A DNA stretch of 64,000 bases from Lachnospiraceae bacterium (GCA_017538995.1 JAFYHV010000150.1:1-64000); one strand, 5' to 3'; shown: positions 18,066 through 28,508, numbered from the stretch's first letter. Program-made: numbers and translations. The notes: generated from the letters alone by a model not told the origin.

Positions 18066-20600
18066 TTATTCCAGTATTATAAATCCATAACTTTTAATCA
18101 GGTTTTTAAACTCGGGCGAATCACCAAAGCCGTGTTCTATCATCTGCTGCCTTGTCAGTGATCCGTTATTAAGCTGATTAACCCAATTGTTGTAATTGAC
18201 TTCATCATCCGTACCACGCGGATCTCTGTCAAAAAAAGCCGCATAACAGTCTGCCACAAACTGTTCATTTTTCGTTTGTTTATTGGTGTATTCCTGTGAC
18301 AGGAAAAAGCCTTTGCTGATAACAGTTCTTATGTCATATACTCTTCCTTCTGAATCCTTGCCTTCAAGGATACAGCCCTTCCAGTATTCTACACCGGAAG
18401 CCTCTCCTTCTCTTCCCAAAGCCTTAAGATAAAGTCTCTTTACAAAAGCCGTAAGCTGAGCATCATCTACATTGGTTGTATCAACATTAAGAGGCTTCAG
18501 TCCGCCTGAAGGCTGAGGTGCAGGCTTTGGAGAAGGTGTTACATTAAGTTTTCCGGGATTGATTCCGTATCGCGCACAGAGATTCTTAAATTCCGTCGAA
18601 TTAACAAAGCCCGCAATTACTTCTTCGCGGCTTGTTCCGCTGTTTAACTTTGATAACCAGCCGTTATATCCGTTTGCATCGGGTTCTCTGTCAAAGAAGC
18701 CTCTGTATAATACTTTTAAGAACTCATCATTGGAAAGATTTCGATTCTTAAACTCCTTGCTCATTGCGAAGCCGCCTGCAACATCGGCACCGTTTTTCTG
18801 TCTGCTGACAAGATCGTTGGTCCAGTCGTTAATTCCTTTTGCTTCACCATCCCTGCCGAGCACTGTTAAATATAATCTTTCTACAAAAGGTTTAACAACC
18901 GCAGGATCAGCAGCGGATGGAATCTTATAGTCCGGAAGATAATTAACCTCTCTCATCCTGCTTATCATATACTGAATATCGGTACGTGTTGCTCTTCCGT
19001 GAGGATCAATTTTCTGAGTGTCTTTTGTGGCTCCGCCCTTTCCTTCAAGTATCTGCCAGGTTGCCGACCAGCACACAGCTTCCCAGTGCTCATAATCTAT
19101 TTCGTAATAATCGAGATAATCATCGCTTCGGCCAAAGTCTATGGATCTTTTTAATCGCATAACTTCGGAATATCTCATAAGCATTAAGCATGCATCTTCT
19201 CTTCGGATATATTTACCTGCACCGAAAGTATTATAAGAAATATGCGGATAGCCCGTCGCTATATGATTTGCATCGCCCCAGATAACAGCATCCCTGTAAT
19301 AAGCATTAGCCGGAATATCCGTAAATCTCGTCGATAATCCCGACACACTCGGTGAACCTGCCATTTCATACAGTATCTGCATAAGTTCTGCTCTTGTCAT
19401 CAGATTAGACGCATCCGATACATCCGAACAGGTATCATCAGGTATTACGCTGTGCACATCCACCATCGGTGTTGCATTAACATTTACATTGGCATTAAGC
19501 CAGATAAAGAATATATTGTCCCCGCCGGTAGAAGTATCACCGCCGTAATCTATAACCCATTCATAACCGTGCCACTGGCCTTTCCAGTCATCAGTACGTT
19601 TTCCCTCGTTATAGGTTTTCACTAAGAAAGGATTGTATCCGATATTTAACGACGTAAAATCATTCATGGCCGCCTGTAAATAATAAAGTCTGGGATTATG
19701 TGATAAATCCAGTGATTTTAAACTGTTGTCTTCACAATAAAGGCAGGAAAGTTTCGGGTTATTGGATAAATCCAGTGATGTAAGATCGTTATAACTGCAA
19801 ATAAGTTTGTTTAATTCGGGATTGTGCGATACATCGAGAGTTTTTACATTGTTATTCGCACAGTTATAATACTGAAGCCCCGGATTATGGCTGATATCTA
19901 TACTTCCGAGATAAGGGTTATCCCAGATATCCAGTCTCTTCATCTTCGGGCATTTTGATACATCAAGGGTTCTCAGTCGCGGATTTCTGAAAATATCAAG
20001 ATGCGCAAGATTGGGACAATTGCTTAAATCCAGTGATGCAAGGTCGCAGGATCCGCATGTCAAATGTTCCATCTTTGGACATTTTGTAATATCCAGAGAA
20101 GTAATCGGATTGGTATTGCATTCAATAAAAGACATATCCGGATTGTGAGTTACATCAAGAGCTGTCAGTTTACAGTCAAAACAGTAAATCCATTCAAGTT
20201 TCGGATTGTGCGAAAGATCAATTGAGGTAATCGGATTGCCCGAGCACCATATACCGTGAAGATTAACATTCTTACTGACATCAAGGCTGCTTATGTTGTT
20301 ATCCTTAACCCAGAGGCCTTCCAGGTCCGTAAAAAACTCAATTCCTTTAACAGAACCGATGCCCATTCCTTCACAGTAAATATTGGTGGTTATTGCGACT
20401 TCATCAGGGTCTATATAACCGTTACCGTTATAATCGTAAGTGGATGCAATAAGCGATCTGAAAGTTGCATCGGGAAAGTTGGTTTCATTTATAGCCACGG
20501 GTGATGCGGCGTGAACTTTCAGACTGCCTAACCCAATTGCCAGAACCGATAACGAACCGGCAAATACAATTTTCAAAATACTGCTCTTAATTCTTTTCAT
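18066..20600 (-). CDS. Secreted LRR / SLH-like protein with C-terminal DUF4214 module
   Basis: 844 residues from ATG 20600, preceded by GAAGGGAA; the open frame extends to 20681 but that part is the previous gene's terminator hairpin. Signal peptide 1-32. Residues about 35-330 are LRRs of the pattern LDLSNNPKLSCLYCEDN, headed by an EF-hand-like segment DYNGNGYIDPDE. Residues about 397-558 are SLH-like repeats (LMTRAELMQILYEM ... FTDIPANAYYRDAVIWGDANHIATGY, then IRREDACLMLM, then ATRTDIQYMISRM). Residues about 562-844 are the four-unit DUF4214 module. SLH domains bind pyruvylated wall glycan in other Firmicutes, and a CsaB-like gene lies at 42402. This is the only protein here with both SLH-like and DUF4214 modules. 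Confidence 0.8.
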   Translation of the reverse strand: MKRIKSSILKIVFAGSLSVLAIGLGSLKVHAASPVAINETNFPDATFRSLIASTYDYNGNGYIDPDEVAITTNIYCEGMGIGSVKGIEFFTDLEGLWVKDNNISSLDVSKNVNLHGIWCSGNPITSIDLSHNPKLEWIYCFDCKLTALDVTHNPDMSFIECNTNPITSLDITKCPKMEHLTCGSCDLASLDLSNCPNLAHLDIFRNPRLRTLDVSKCPKMKRLDIWDNPYLGSIDISHNPGLQYYNCANNNVKTLDVSHNPELNKLICSYNDLTSLDLSNNPKLSCLYCEDNSLKSLDLSHNPRLYYLQAAMNDFTSLNIGYNPFLVKTYNEGKRTDDWKGQWHGYEWVIDYGGDTSTGGDNIFFIWLNANVNVNATPMVDVHSVIPDDTCSDVSDASNLMTRAELMQILYEMAGSPSVSGLSTRFTDIPANAYYRDAVIWGDANHIATGYPHISYNTFGAGKYIRREDACLMLMRYSEVMRLKRSIDFGRSDDYLDYYEIDYEHWEAVCWSATWQILEGKGGATKDTQKIDPHGRATRTDIQYMISRMREVNYLPDYKIPSAADPAVVKPFVERLYLTVLGRDGEAKGINDWTNDLVSRQKNGADVAGGFAMSKEFKNRNLSNDEFLKVLYRGFFDREPDANGYNGWLSKLNSGTSREEVIAGFVNSTEFKNLCARYGINPGKLNVTPSPKPAPQPSGGLKPLNVDTTNVDDAQLTAFVKRLYLKALGREGEASGVEYWKGCILEGKDSEGRVYDIRTVISKGFFLSQEYTNKQTKNEQFVADCYAAFFDRDPRGTDDEVNYNNWVNQLNNGSLTRQQMIEHGFGDSPEFKNLIKSYGFIILE

Positions 20601-20645
20601 TACAAAACAATTCCCTTCAATTATTCTTGCTGTATGGCAAGGAAA

Positions 20646-20675
20646 ATCGGTAGCAGGTTTTACTCCGCCACCGAT
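20646..20675 (-). terminator. Terminator after the DUF5722-DUF4214 gene
   Basis: ATCGGTAGCaGG (from 20646) pairs with CCgCCACCGAT (to 20675) including a G-T wobble; TTTT follows on the minus strand. It lies just beyond the stop at 20687. Confidence 0.75.
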
Positions 20676-20686
20676 ATTCATTTAAA

Positions 20687-23146
20687 TTATTTGATTACAA
20701 ATCCGTAACTCGTAATAAGATTTCTGAATTCCTTTGAATCTCCGAAACCTCTCTCAATCATCTGCTGTCTTGTAATCTTTCCGTCATTTAACTGCTGTAC
20801 CCAGTCCCAGTAATTCACTTCATCCTCGGTACCGCGCGGATCTCTGTTAAAAAATGCCGCATAACAGTCTACTACAAATTCAGCATTGTTTCTGTCTCTG
20901 TTCTTGTATTCCTGAGAGTTAAGGAATCCTTTGGAGATAACGGTTCTGATATCGTATTCTCTGCCCTGATCGTCTTTTCCGTTTAGGATACAGCCCTTCC
21001 AGTAAGCTTTTCCGCCTTCATCCGAAGTTCTTGTAAGTGCCTTGTCATACAGTCTTTCAACAAATGCATCAAGCTGTGCGGGATCTACTCCCGAAGTATC
21101 AACATTGAGAGGTTTTAATGTGCTTGCAGGCTGAGGCTTCGCAGCCACATTGAGCGAACCGGGATTAATTCCGTAGGATTTACAGAGTAATACGAATTCG
21201 GAAGAATTGGTAAATCCTGCCAGTACCTGTTCTCTGCTGACTTCGCCGTTCTGCAGTTTGGTATACCAGCCGTTATATCCGCCTTCATCCGGATCTCTGT
21301 TGAAGAACGCTTTATACATTGTGGTTACAAATCGAGAATTGTTTAAGTCCCTGTTCGTAAATTCGGTACTCATAACAAATCCTCTTGCAACTTCTGCACC
21401 GGAGAGTTCTTTGTTCAGAAGCTTGGTTGTCCAGTTGTTTATTCCTGCCGCATCAGCGTTTATAGCCTCATCGCTTCTTCCGAGTACTTCCTTGTAAAAT
21501 CTCTTTACAAATGCAGTAACCTGTGTGGGATCGGCGGAGAAATTCGAACAGTAATATGTATAATATGCTCTGTTATTGTCACCAAACTGAGCTACAAGTT
21601 CCGGATGGTCTGATTTATATTTTATGAGATCAAAATCCGGATGGCTCTTCATTATCTGTGAATCGGATCTGTCCATACTGTATGTGGAGAAATACCAGAA
21701 AGCCTCATCAAAGGTCGGTTTTCTGCCCCAGAAAGTGTTCAGAATAGGATTTTCTGCCACGAAGTACTCATAATCGAATACCGGCGCATAATCCACACCC
21801 TGATAATAGCAGGGATTTGCATCCTTAAATGCCTTTATTTCTGCCTGAATAGTGCTCTGGCTCTTCCAGTTGGGAGTTATCTGACTGAATGAACTGATGC
21901 CCAGGGTACCGCCAACCTGGCTTAATATCCACTGTTCATCAGCATCGCTTCCGTTATCCAGTTTTTCCCATATCTGTGATGCTTTAGTTCCTAATTCGTA
22001 ACCGCAGCCCGGGAATTTCATGACATGCATTACATCTATCATGTCATCAAATCTGGCTTTATAAAAAGTATATACAAGACTTGCAGCCTGAATATCTTCG
22101 CCCTGTGCTTTGGTAAATCCCTGCTCAGTAAGCATGATTCTGTGATTGGAACCGAAATTACTCTTTACATAGCCCGTAAGAATCTCAAGATTGTAACCGT
22201 CTATAAACTGGGCATTTTCATTTTTCTGATTCCATACATGACCGTTCCAGTTTGACCAGATGTCAGGTTTGGTAAGGTCTGCGGGATATGCATGATAAGC
22301 TATACACCAGTCTTTTTCTTTGCCTTCTTTGGCAGCAAACATATTTAAGAATGTCTTTGTCGGAATGATATTGCCACTGTCGGTTTCGGTCCAGCAGTGA
22401 TCGACACAGATGCAGACTCTGGTTTTCTTGTTCTTTGCCTTCATTGCATCATAGACAATATCATAAAACTTTGTATATTTTTCCATCAAAAGATCGGGGT
22501 TGCTGACCTTCCATTTGCTTCCGTTTGACTGCATGCAGTCGGTGCCAAAGAAGTTCCATGCGTATGCCGCATTTACTTCGTTTCCGCAAACCCATGCATC
22601 CACGTGACACTGGGGTGTGCTGAAAGTTTCCGCAAGGAATGCCATATATGCTCTGTATTCCTTAACTACCGCAGGCTCGGTCATATTCGGAGCATAATAA
22701 GGAAAACCGGGATATGATCTTGCGCTCGGCTCAATTAATCTGGCCTTGGCCGGATCATATTTAAGGATAAACTGAACGGTAACCGTCAGGTTTTTATTGT
22801 TAAGATTTACAATCGAATCATAGCCTTCCATTCCCGAAGGTACTTTGAAATAATATGTCTCACCTTCAAACGGAAATGCATGAAACTCTGCTATATCACT
22901 TTTATCATCTTTAGGAAAACTGGTTTCCATATGAGCATTGATAAAAATATTGGAAGTGTTTACTACTTCCGAAGACAGAAAACTCTGAGTACCCTTTTTA
23001 GAACGGCCTATATCCGTGAAAGGGTCTCCCGAATACCAGACTGCAGCCTCTGCTGTTTTAGCCGGTATTACAATTGTTCCAAGGAAAAGCGCAGTCGAAA
23101 TGACTGCTACAAGAACTCTCTTGAAAACAGAACGACTTTTTTTCAT
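20687..23146 (-). CDS. Secreted DUF5722-type hydrolase-like protein with C-terminal DUF4214 module
   Basis: 819 residues; ATG 23146 follows AAGGGGG. Signal peptide 1-34. Residues about 40-480 match the DUF5722 group, which looks like a TIM-barrel glycoside hydrolase: acidic residues at strand ends are visible in WVCGNEVNAAY and IMLTEQGFTK, with YHAYP and KFPGCGYE between. Residues about 480-535 form a linker. Residues about 540-819 are the four-unit DUF4214 module ending in SYGFVIK. If active it would cut a polysaccharide at the cell surface; the substrate is unknown. It is separated from the upstream PMI/GMP gene by 65 nt that hold a hairpin, so it may be transcribed partly by read-through. 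Confidence 0.75.
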   Translation of the reverse strand: MKKSRSVFKRVLVAVISTALFLGTIVIPAKTAEAAVWYSGDPFTDIGRSKKGTQSFLSSEVVNTSNIFINAHMETSFPKDDKSDIAEFHAFPFEGETYYFKVPSGMEGYDSIVNLNNKNLTVTVQFILKYDPAKARLIEPSARSYPGFPYYAPNMTEPAVVKEYRAYMAFLAETFSTPQCHVDAWVCGNEVNAAYAWNFFGTDCMQSNGSKWKVSNPDLLMEKYTKFYDIVYDAMKAKNKKTRVCICVDHCWTETDSGNIIPTKTFLNMFAAKEGKEKDWCIAYHAYPADLTKPDIWSNWNGHVWNQKNENAQFIDGYNLEILTGYVKSNFGSNHRIMLTEQGFTKAQGEDIQAASLVYTFYKARFDDMIDVMHVMKFPGCGYELGTKASQIWEKLDNGSDADEQWILSQVGGTLGISSFSQITPNWKSQSTIQAEIKAFKDANPCYYQGVDYAPVFDYEYFVAENPILNTFWGRKPTFDEAFWYFSTYSMDRSDSQIMKSHPDFDLIKYKSDHPELVAQFGDNNRAYYTYYCSNFSADPTQVTAFVKRFYKEVLGRSDEAINADAAGINNWTTKLLNKELSGAEVARGFVMSTEFTNRDLNNSRFVTTMYKAFFNRDPDEGGYNGWYTKLQNGEVSREQVLAGFTNSSEFVLLCKSYGINPGSLNVAAKPQPASTLKPLNVDTSGVDPAQLDAFVERLYDKALTRTSDEGGKAYWKGCILNGKDDQGREYDIRTVISKGFLNSQEYKNRDRNNAEFVVDCYAAFFNRDPRGTEDEVNYWDWVQQLNDGKITRQQMIERGFGDSKEFRNLITSYGFVIK

Positions 23147-23168
23147 AATGTATCCCCCTTACATTTAT

Positions 23169-23200
23169 CGGTGCCGAACTCATAAAGGAGTCAGGCACCG
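23169..23200. repeat. GGTGCC-type palindrome, possible weak terminator
   Basis: CGGTGCC (23169-23175) and GGCACCG (23194-23200) bracket an inner bulged GACTC/GAGTC stem. T runs are weak on both strands. The same 7 nt arms recur at 58766-58780. Confidence 0.6.
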
Positions 23201-23211
23201 TTTTACTTCTT

Positions 23212-25581
23212 TTATACTCTCGTCATAATCAGTTTGCAGCTTCCCGATACCACAAAAATATCCGTGGACTTCGGTGCAAAGAAACTGTCTCCGGCTTTGA
23301 AAGAAATCTCTTCTTTAATCTGATCCGGTTCTGTGATTGAACTGACAGATATCTTTCCTTCTCCCTCGAGAATCAGGAATGATGTAAAGCTTTCCTCCAC
23401 TCCGAGAATACGAGCGGATGATTCCACATCTATCAGAGTGCATTCAAAATACTTGCACTGTGAGATAATTCTCTTCTTAAAACCTTCGCCGTCAACGATT
23501 CCTTCGTCAATCTTTTCGGGACAGTATTTGGAGAAGTTGAGCACATCAAGAGCTTTGTCGATGTGCAGTTCTCTGTAATCTCCGAATTTGTCTTTTCTCT
23601 TGAAATCATAGAGACGGTATGTACAGTTTGAACTCTGCTGTATCTCGCAGATAACTATTCCTGCACCGATGGCGTGAACCGTTCCTGCTTTTATAAAATA
23701 AACATCACCTTTTTGAACAGGTATTTTATTTAATACATCAAGAATCGAATCATCTTCTATTCTCTGTAAAACTTCTTCTCTGCTGACATCACGGTTAAAA
23801 CCGCAGTAAAGATATGACTCGGGCTCACAGTCCACTACATACCATACTTCGTTTTTACCATACTGGTTCTCGTTTGCAATGGCATAATCATCGTCAGGAT
23901 GGACCTGTACGGAGAGTTTGTCCTTTGCGTCGATTAATTTAACCAGAATCGGAAAGTCTGCGAATGTGGAGCATTTCCAGCCCCAGTTGGTCTTTCCTAT
24001 TGTTCCGAGATAATCGTTAAAGAGCATACCTTTGTGACGACCTGATGCAACGATACTCTGGCCCGCATCATGCGCAGACATTTCCCAGCTTTCGGCGAGG
24101 ATGTCAAAGTCACATTTCTTGCCGTAAAGAGACTTTAATTTATTGCCACCCCAGAGATTATCCTTAAAAGTAGGATTAAGACGAATTAACGAATCAAAAA
24201 CATGAGTCTGCTCGTTGTTGTTTGTAAATGCGTCTGTCGAAACCTTGTCGTCTTCACTTACGTTTTCGCCTACGGAAACTTCAACTATTACAAGTTCGGT
24301 ATCGCCGGCATTTGAAACCTGGTGTGTCATTCCGGGAAGGACATCCACTACGTCATCCGTGTTAAACAAGCCTTCTTTTCCGTCAAGCTCTATAAATGCC
24401 GTACCTGAAACAATAGTCCAGTGTTCGGATCTGAATACATGCTTGTGAGCAAATATGGTTTTGCCCGGCTGGATAACCACGTGCTTTACTCTGTAGTGAG
24501 GCGTATCGACAAGTAGTTCATATCTTCCCCACTGTCTGTACACTACTCGGCCTGACTCAAAGAAACGGCCTATTTTAGATATATTTTCATCATCATTAAT
24601 CAGTTCTTTTAAGCTCTCTGACTCGCCCTTTTTGCCGACGTAAACGGCATCTTCGGTATTAACGACTATACAATCGGATACACCGTTTGCAACCACGAGA
24701 CTCTTGGAACATCTGTTGATGATATCCGTATTTTCACAATTAAATTCATACTCCAGACCGTCACCCGAAGTTTTTAATCTCGTCTCTTCAATATCTTCGA
24801 GACTGCCTATATCCTTCCATCCGAAATGAGCCTTTACAACCTTCGCCCTCTTCGTCTTTTCAAGAAGTGCTTTTTCGATGTGTACTGCAGGAATTGAATT
24901 CATTACTTCCGCAGGATATTTAACCGAATTACCCTTTGAAATTCTGCCTTTAAGTGCAGCTATACAAAGTCTGAATTCGTTCGGAGAATGCTCTCTTAAT
25001 TCGTCGAGATAATCGCCGACTCTGAAGAGCATCATTCCGCTGTTGATAAGATAATGCTTATCCTGCATATATTTTACGGCTGTATCATGGTCAGGCTTTT
25101 CAACAAAAGCATCAACCTCTTCGCCGTTGGACTTGATATATCCGTATCTTTCTTCGGGAGATACAACAGGCATTCCGAATGTGACTATATAGCCTTCTTT
25201 GCTTAATTCCACGGCTCTTGTAATATCATCCTTGTACTCAAGCCCCTCTATTACCTGGTCTGCGGGAACCACAAGCACAGTCTCGGATTTTGCAAGTCTT
25301 AAGCAGGCAAGAGTGATAGCCGCCGTTGTCTTTCTTCCTTCGCCTTCAAAAATAAAACGGTGAACAAGTCCCTGGAATGCCGCAACCTGATTTATGGCAA
25401 TAAAACGATACTCCTCATTGGTAATGATGATAAATTCATCGCAATAAGGAATATTTCTGGCTATCGTTTCCTGGAAAAGCGAATGATCGCCCTGAATCTT
25501 TATAAATTGTTTCGGATAACTTTGACGGGAGAGGGGCCATAATCTGTCTCCTCTCCCGCCTGCAAGTATGATACACTTCAT
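23212..25581 (-). CDS. Mannose-1-phosphate guanylyltransferase / mannose-6-phosphate isomerase triple fusion
   Basis: 789 residues, far longer than the usual 350-480. Residues about 1-330 are a GDP-mannose pyrophosphorylase (ILAGGRGDRLWPLSRQSYPKQF, VPADQV, FVEKP). Residues about 345-445 are the cupin of the type II PMI-GMP family (WGRYELL, FAHKHVFRSEHWTIVSG). Residues about 465-789 are a class I ManA-type isomerase (LKDNLWGG-like start, VQVHPDD with zinc ligands, GKNEVWYVV, AGTVHAIGAG, EIQQSSN). The protein could therefore convert fructose-6-P to mannose-6-P and mannose-1-P to GDP-mannose, lacking only the phosphomannomutase step. It is 9 nt downstream of gmd in the same operon. No clear ribosome site precedes ATG 25581, so translational coupling is likely. 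Confidence 0.85.
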   Translation of the reverse strand: MKCIILAGGRGDRLWPLSRQSYPKQFIKIQGDHSLFQETIARNIPYCDEFIIITNEEYRFIAINQVAAFQGLVHRFIFEGEGRKTTAAITLACLRLAKSETVLVVPADQVIEGLEYKDDITRAVELSKEGYIVTFGMPVVSPEERYGYIKSNGEEVDAFVEKPDHDTAVKYMQDKHYLINSGMMLFRVGDYLDELREHSPNEFRLCIAALKGRISKGNSVKYPAEVMNSIPAVHIEKALLEKTKRAKVVKAHFGWKDIGSLEDIEETRLKTSGDGLEYEFNCENTDIINRCSKSLVVANGVSDCIVVNTEDAVYVGKKGESESLKELINDDENISKIGRFFESGRVVYRQWGRYELLVDTPHYRVKHVVIQPGKTIFAHKHVFRSEHWTIVSGTAFIELDGKEGLFNTDDVVDVLPGMTHQVSNAGDTELVIVEVSVGENVSEDDKVSTDAFTNNNEQTHVFDSLIRLNPTFKDNLWGGNKLKSLYGKKCDFDILAESWEMSAHDAGQSIVASGRHKGMLFNDYLGTIGKTNWGWKCSTFADFPILVKLIDAKDKLSVQVHPDDDYAIANENQYGKNEVWYVVDCEPESYLYCGFNRDVSREEVLQRIEDDSILDVLNKIPVQKGDVYFIKAGTVHAIGAGIVICEIQQSSNCTYRLYDFKRKDKFGDYRELHIDKALDVLNFSKYCPEKIDEGIVDGEGFKKRIISQCKYFECTLIDVESSARILGVEESFTSFLILEGEGKISVSSITEPDQIKEEISFKAGDSFFAPKSTDIFVVSGSCKLIMTRV

Positions 25582-25590
25582 AGTTAAAAA

Positions 25591-26631
25591 TTATGCGTTT
25601 GCAAGAGCCTTTTCTCTTTTAGCAAGTTCTCTGTCATGCTCTGCCATTATTTTTACGAGTTCTTCGTAAGAAGTCTTCTGAGGATTCCATCCGAGAATGG
25701 ATTTTGCCTTTGCGGGATTGCCCCAGAGATTGTCTACATCTGTAGGTCTGTACCACTGAGGATTTACACATACAAGCATCTTACCTGTAGCTGCATCGTA
25801 GCCCTTCTCGTCTACTCCGCTTCCTTCCCAGCGAATGGTAATGCCGTTAGCCGCAAATGCCTTCTCCGTGAAGTCTCTTACTGTGTGCTGTTCGCCTGTA
25901 GCAATTACGAAATCATCGGGAGTATCCTGCTGCATGATAAGCCACATGCACTCTACATAATCCTTAGCATATCCCCAGTCTCTCTTTGAATCGAGGTTTC
26001 CGAGTTCAAGATGATCCTGAAGGCCTTCTGCGATACGTCCTGCTGCAAGAGTAATCTTTCTTGTAACGAATGTCTCGCCTCTTCTTTCGGATTCATGATT
26101 AAAGAGAATACCGTTTACACAGAACATTCCGTATGCTTCTCTGTATTCCTTCATCATCCAGAAACCATACTGCTTAGCAATAGCGTAAGGTGAGTAAGGA
26201 TGGAAAGGTGTTGTCTCAGACTGAGGAACTTCTTCAACTTTTCCGTAAAGTTCGGAAGTGGAAGCCTGATATATTTTTGTGGACTTTTCCAAACCAAGAG
26301 TTCTTACTGCTTCAAGGATTCTTAAAACACCGATTGCATCAACATCACCTGAATATTCGGGAACATCAAATGATACCTGAACATGTGACTGTGCTGCAAG
26401 GTTATAAATCTCATCCGGTTTAACTTCACCTATAACTTTGATAAGCGATGTGGAATCGGCAAGATCACCGTCATGCAGTTTGACCTTGTCTAAGATATGA
26501 GTAATACGTCCTGTATTTGCAATAGATGCACGACGGGTAATTCCGTGAACTTCATATCCTTTCTCAAGAAGCAGCTCTGCAAGATATGAACCGTCCTGAC
26601 CTGTAATTCCAGTAATTAATGCTTTTTTCAT
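25591..26631 (-). CDS. gmd: GDP-mannose 4,6-dehydratase
   Basis: 346 residues, normal length. ATG 26631 follows AAGGAG. It makes GDP-4-keto-6-deoxy-D-mannose from GDP-mannose, the branch point for GDP-L-fucose (Fcl) and GDP-D-rhamnose (Rmd). The Rossmann motif is [11 protein letters not shown]; catalytic residues lie in STSELYGK and [11 protein letters not shown] (YxxxK). [17 protein letters not shown] is the family's substrate-binding signature. It is placed between the AraC-type regulator and the PMI/GMP fusion, with rmd two genes upstream. Confidence 0.95.
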   Translation of the reverse strand: MKKALITGITGQDGSYLAELLLEKGYEVHGITRRASIANTGRITHILDKVKLHDGDLADSTSLIKVIGEVKPDEIYNLAAQSHVQVSFDVPEYSGDVDAIGVLRILEAVRTLGLEKSTKIYQASTSELYGKVEEVPQSETTPFHPYSPYAIAKQYGFWMMKEYREAYGMFCVNGILFNHESERRGETFVTRKITLAAGRIAEGLQDHLELGNLDSKRDWGYAKDYVECMWLIMQQDTPDDFVIATGEQHTVRDFTEKAFAANGITIRWEGSGVDEKGYDAATGKMLVCVNPQWYRPTDVDNLWGNPAKAKSILGWNPQKTSYEELVKIMAEHDRELAKREKALANA

Positions 26632-26663
26632 TATGTATCTCCTTAGTGTATAATTTTGCCTTT

Positions 26664-27545
26664 TTATTTAATCCACTGTGCCCATTTGCTTCTGTATACT
26701 TCGGGTGTCATACCTTCAGCATCCACAAACATTTTTATAAAATCGCCGTAATCCTTAATACCGCATTCTTCGGCAATTTTTGTCTCGGGCTCAATGGTAA
26801 ATCTGAGCATTTCTTTTGCGACATTCAGCCTTCTGATTTTAAGATATTCTTTCATGCCGATGCCGTATGCACTCGCAAACGCTTCTTCCGCAAGATCATT
26901 CTTAACGCCAATCTTATTGCAGATATCGGACACTGCTTCGTCTGAAGCATAGTTGTCGTTAAGGTATGTTCTGATTGAAGAAACGTCTATATCACTTGGT
27001 TCGGATGAAAGAGCAGTTACATCGGAAATAATCTCTGTAAGCATTTCGGTAAGTGTTTCGTTTGCATATATTTCCGACATCACGCTTTTATCGTTGCAAA
27101 GCGCCATGAGGTTTTCAATCATCTTTACATAGCCTTCAGTTTCCTGAGGAGTGAAGATGTTTGAGTTTTTATTTTCTTTTAAGAACAGCTCATAAAAGTT
27201 TGCTGCCGTCTTTCCGTAAAAGTGCACCCACGAAAGTTCCCAGGGTTTGCTTTCGCTGCTCTCATGCTCGTATTTTTCCATGCAGTTAAGAAGAATACAG
27301 TCGCCGCTTTTTACGGTATATTCCTGTCCGGAAACCCTTACAAAGCCTTCACCGTCTTTTATGATGATAAAAAGAACCGACTCAAGTCCTTCTCTGGAAC
27401 TGGTGTGAGGTCTTAAGCTTTTAAGTACGCCAGCTTCCTGCACATATAAAAGATTGTTAAGTGCAAAGTCGCCCGGTGTATGAATAAATCTTGTCGACTG
27501 TGTAGTGCCCTGATTGGAAAAAAATCTGCTGGAAGTATCACTCAT
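26664..27545 (-). CDS. AraC-family transcriptional regulator
   Basis: 293 residues; ATG 27545 follows GGAGGG and overlaps the end of rmd by 8 nt. Residues about 15-140 form an AraC-type cupin sensor ([20 protein letters not shown]). Residues about 195-293 are the double helix-turn-helix; the second half [29 protein letters not shown] is typical. It binds DNA in response to a small molecule, commonly a sugar. Sitting inside the rmd-gmd operon it probably senses a carbohydrate and controls this cluster, but no operator can be assigned. Confidence 0.85.
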   Translation of the reverse strand: MSDTSSRFFSNQGTTQSTRFIHTPGDFALNNLLYVQEAGVLKSLRPHTSSREGLESVLFIIIKDGEGFVRVSGQEYTVKSGDCILLNCMEKYEHESSESKPWELSWVHFYGKTAANFYELFLKENKNSNIFTPQETEGYVKMIENLMALCNDKSVMSEIYANETLTEMLTEIISDVTALSSEPSDIDVSSIRTYLNDNYASDEAVSDICNKIGVKNDLAEEAFASAYGIGMKEYLKIRRLNVAKEMLRFTIEPETKIAEECGIKDYGDFIKMFVDAEGMTPEVYRSKWAQWIK

Positions 27546-28485
27546 TTATTTTTTCCCTCCAATAATTAAGAGTTTCCTCAATCGTCTGTGCCAAAGGAAT
27601 CTCTGTCTTCCATCCCGTGGCCTTGTTAATCTTCGTTGTATCTGCCTCGATAATCGGAACATCAACGGGACGAATCTTCGCAGGATCAACTTCAACTTTG
27701 ATGTCTGCCGGAGACTTAGAAAGAATTAAATCCAGAATGTCCTGAATTGCTACCGCATGTCCCGAACCGACATTATAGGTCTCACCTTTTTCGCCCTTTT
27801 CGATAAGGAGCGCATATGCTCTTACAACGTCTCTTACATCAGAGAAATCTCTCTGGGCTTTAAGATTGCCTACATGCATTACGGGTTCTCTTAATCCTTT
27901 TTCTATTTCGACTACCTGCTTGCAAAAATCAGCCACAACGAACATCGGAAGCTGATTGGGTCCTATATGGTTAAACGCTCTTACCATCATAAGGTCCATA
28001 TCGTATGCCTTGGCATAAATACTGCCTATCATGTTCTGACACGCCTTGGTTGCCGCATAAATATTTCCGGGGCGAAGATTGTTTTCTTCGCTTATCGGAG
28101 TCTCTCCCGGTCTGATATGTCCGTACTCCTCGCCCGAACCGATTAAAAGGACTCTGGGCTTGTAATAGAGCTCTCTGATGGCATCCATTACATTGACGCT
28201 GCCTTTAATGTTAACGTCAATCGTAAGTGAAGGATTTTTCCATGCCACACCTACGGAACTCTGTGCTGCAAGATGGAAAATATAGTCCGGTCTTATCTTA
28301 AAAAGAACATCCACTATTTCCTGTTTTTCGAGAATGTTCAGGTCGCAGACTGTTGCATTGGGATTATCAAGAACTTCATGTGCCAGTTTGGTGGCATAAA
28401 CCTCCATCCCTTTGTCATTGGCTAAATGGTTAATCAGATAATTACCCACAAAGCCCGCTGCGCCTATTATCAAAGCTTTTTTCAA
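27538..28485 (-). CDS. rmd: GDP-4-keto-6-deoxy-D-mannose reductase (GDP-D-rhamnose forming)
   Basis: 315 residues, starting at TTG 28485 with AGAGGAA upstream. Extended SDR fold: GAAGFVGNYL, HLAAQSSVGVAWKNP, GSGEEYG, YAATK (YxxxK), RAFNHIGPNQ, KAQRDFSDVRDVVRAY. The last stretches match Rmd enzymes of Aneurinibacillus and Pseudomonas more closely than Gmd or Fcl, so I call the product GDP-D-rhamnose. It lies in one transcription unit with the regulator, gmd and the PMI/GMP fusion. If the call is wrong it would still be a GDP-sugar SDR enzyme. Confidence 0.8.
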   Translation of the reverse strand: MKKALIIGAAGFVGNYLINHLANDKGMEVYATKLAHEVLDNPNATVCDLNILEKQEIVDVLFKIRPDYIFHLAAQSSVGVAWKNPSLTIDVNIKGSVNVMDAIRELYYKPRVLLIGSGEEYGHIRPGETPISEENNLRPGNIYAATKACQNMIGSIYAKAYDMDLMMVRAFNHIGPNQLPMFVVADFCKQVVEIEKGLREPVMHVGNLKAQRDFSDVRDVVRAYALLIEKGEKGETYNVGSGHAVAIQDILDLILSKSPADIKVEVDPAKIRPVDVPIIEADTTKINKATGWKTEIPLAQTIEETLNYWREKINE

Positions 28486-28508
28486 AATATATTCCTCTGT
28501 TGAGATAA

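Noticed and set aside
20601..20681. N-terminal extension of the LRR-SLH protein
   Set aside because: It translates the previous gene's terminator; the signal peptide begins at the ATG at 20600.
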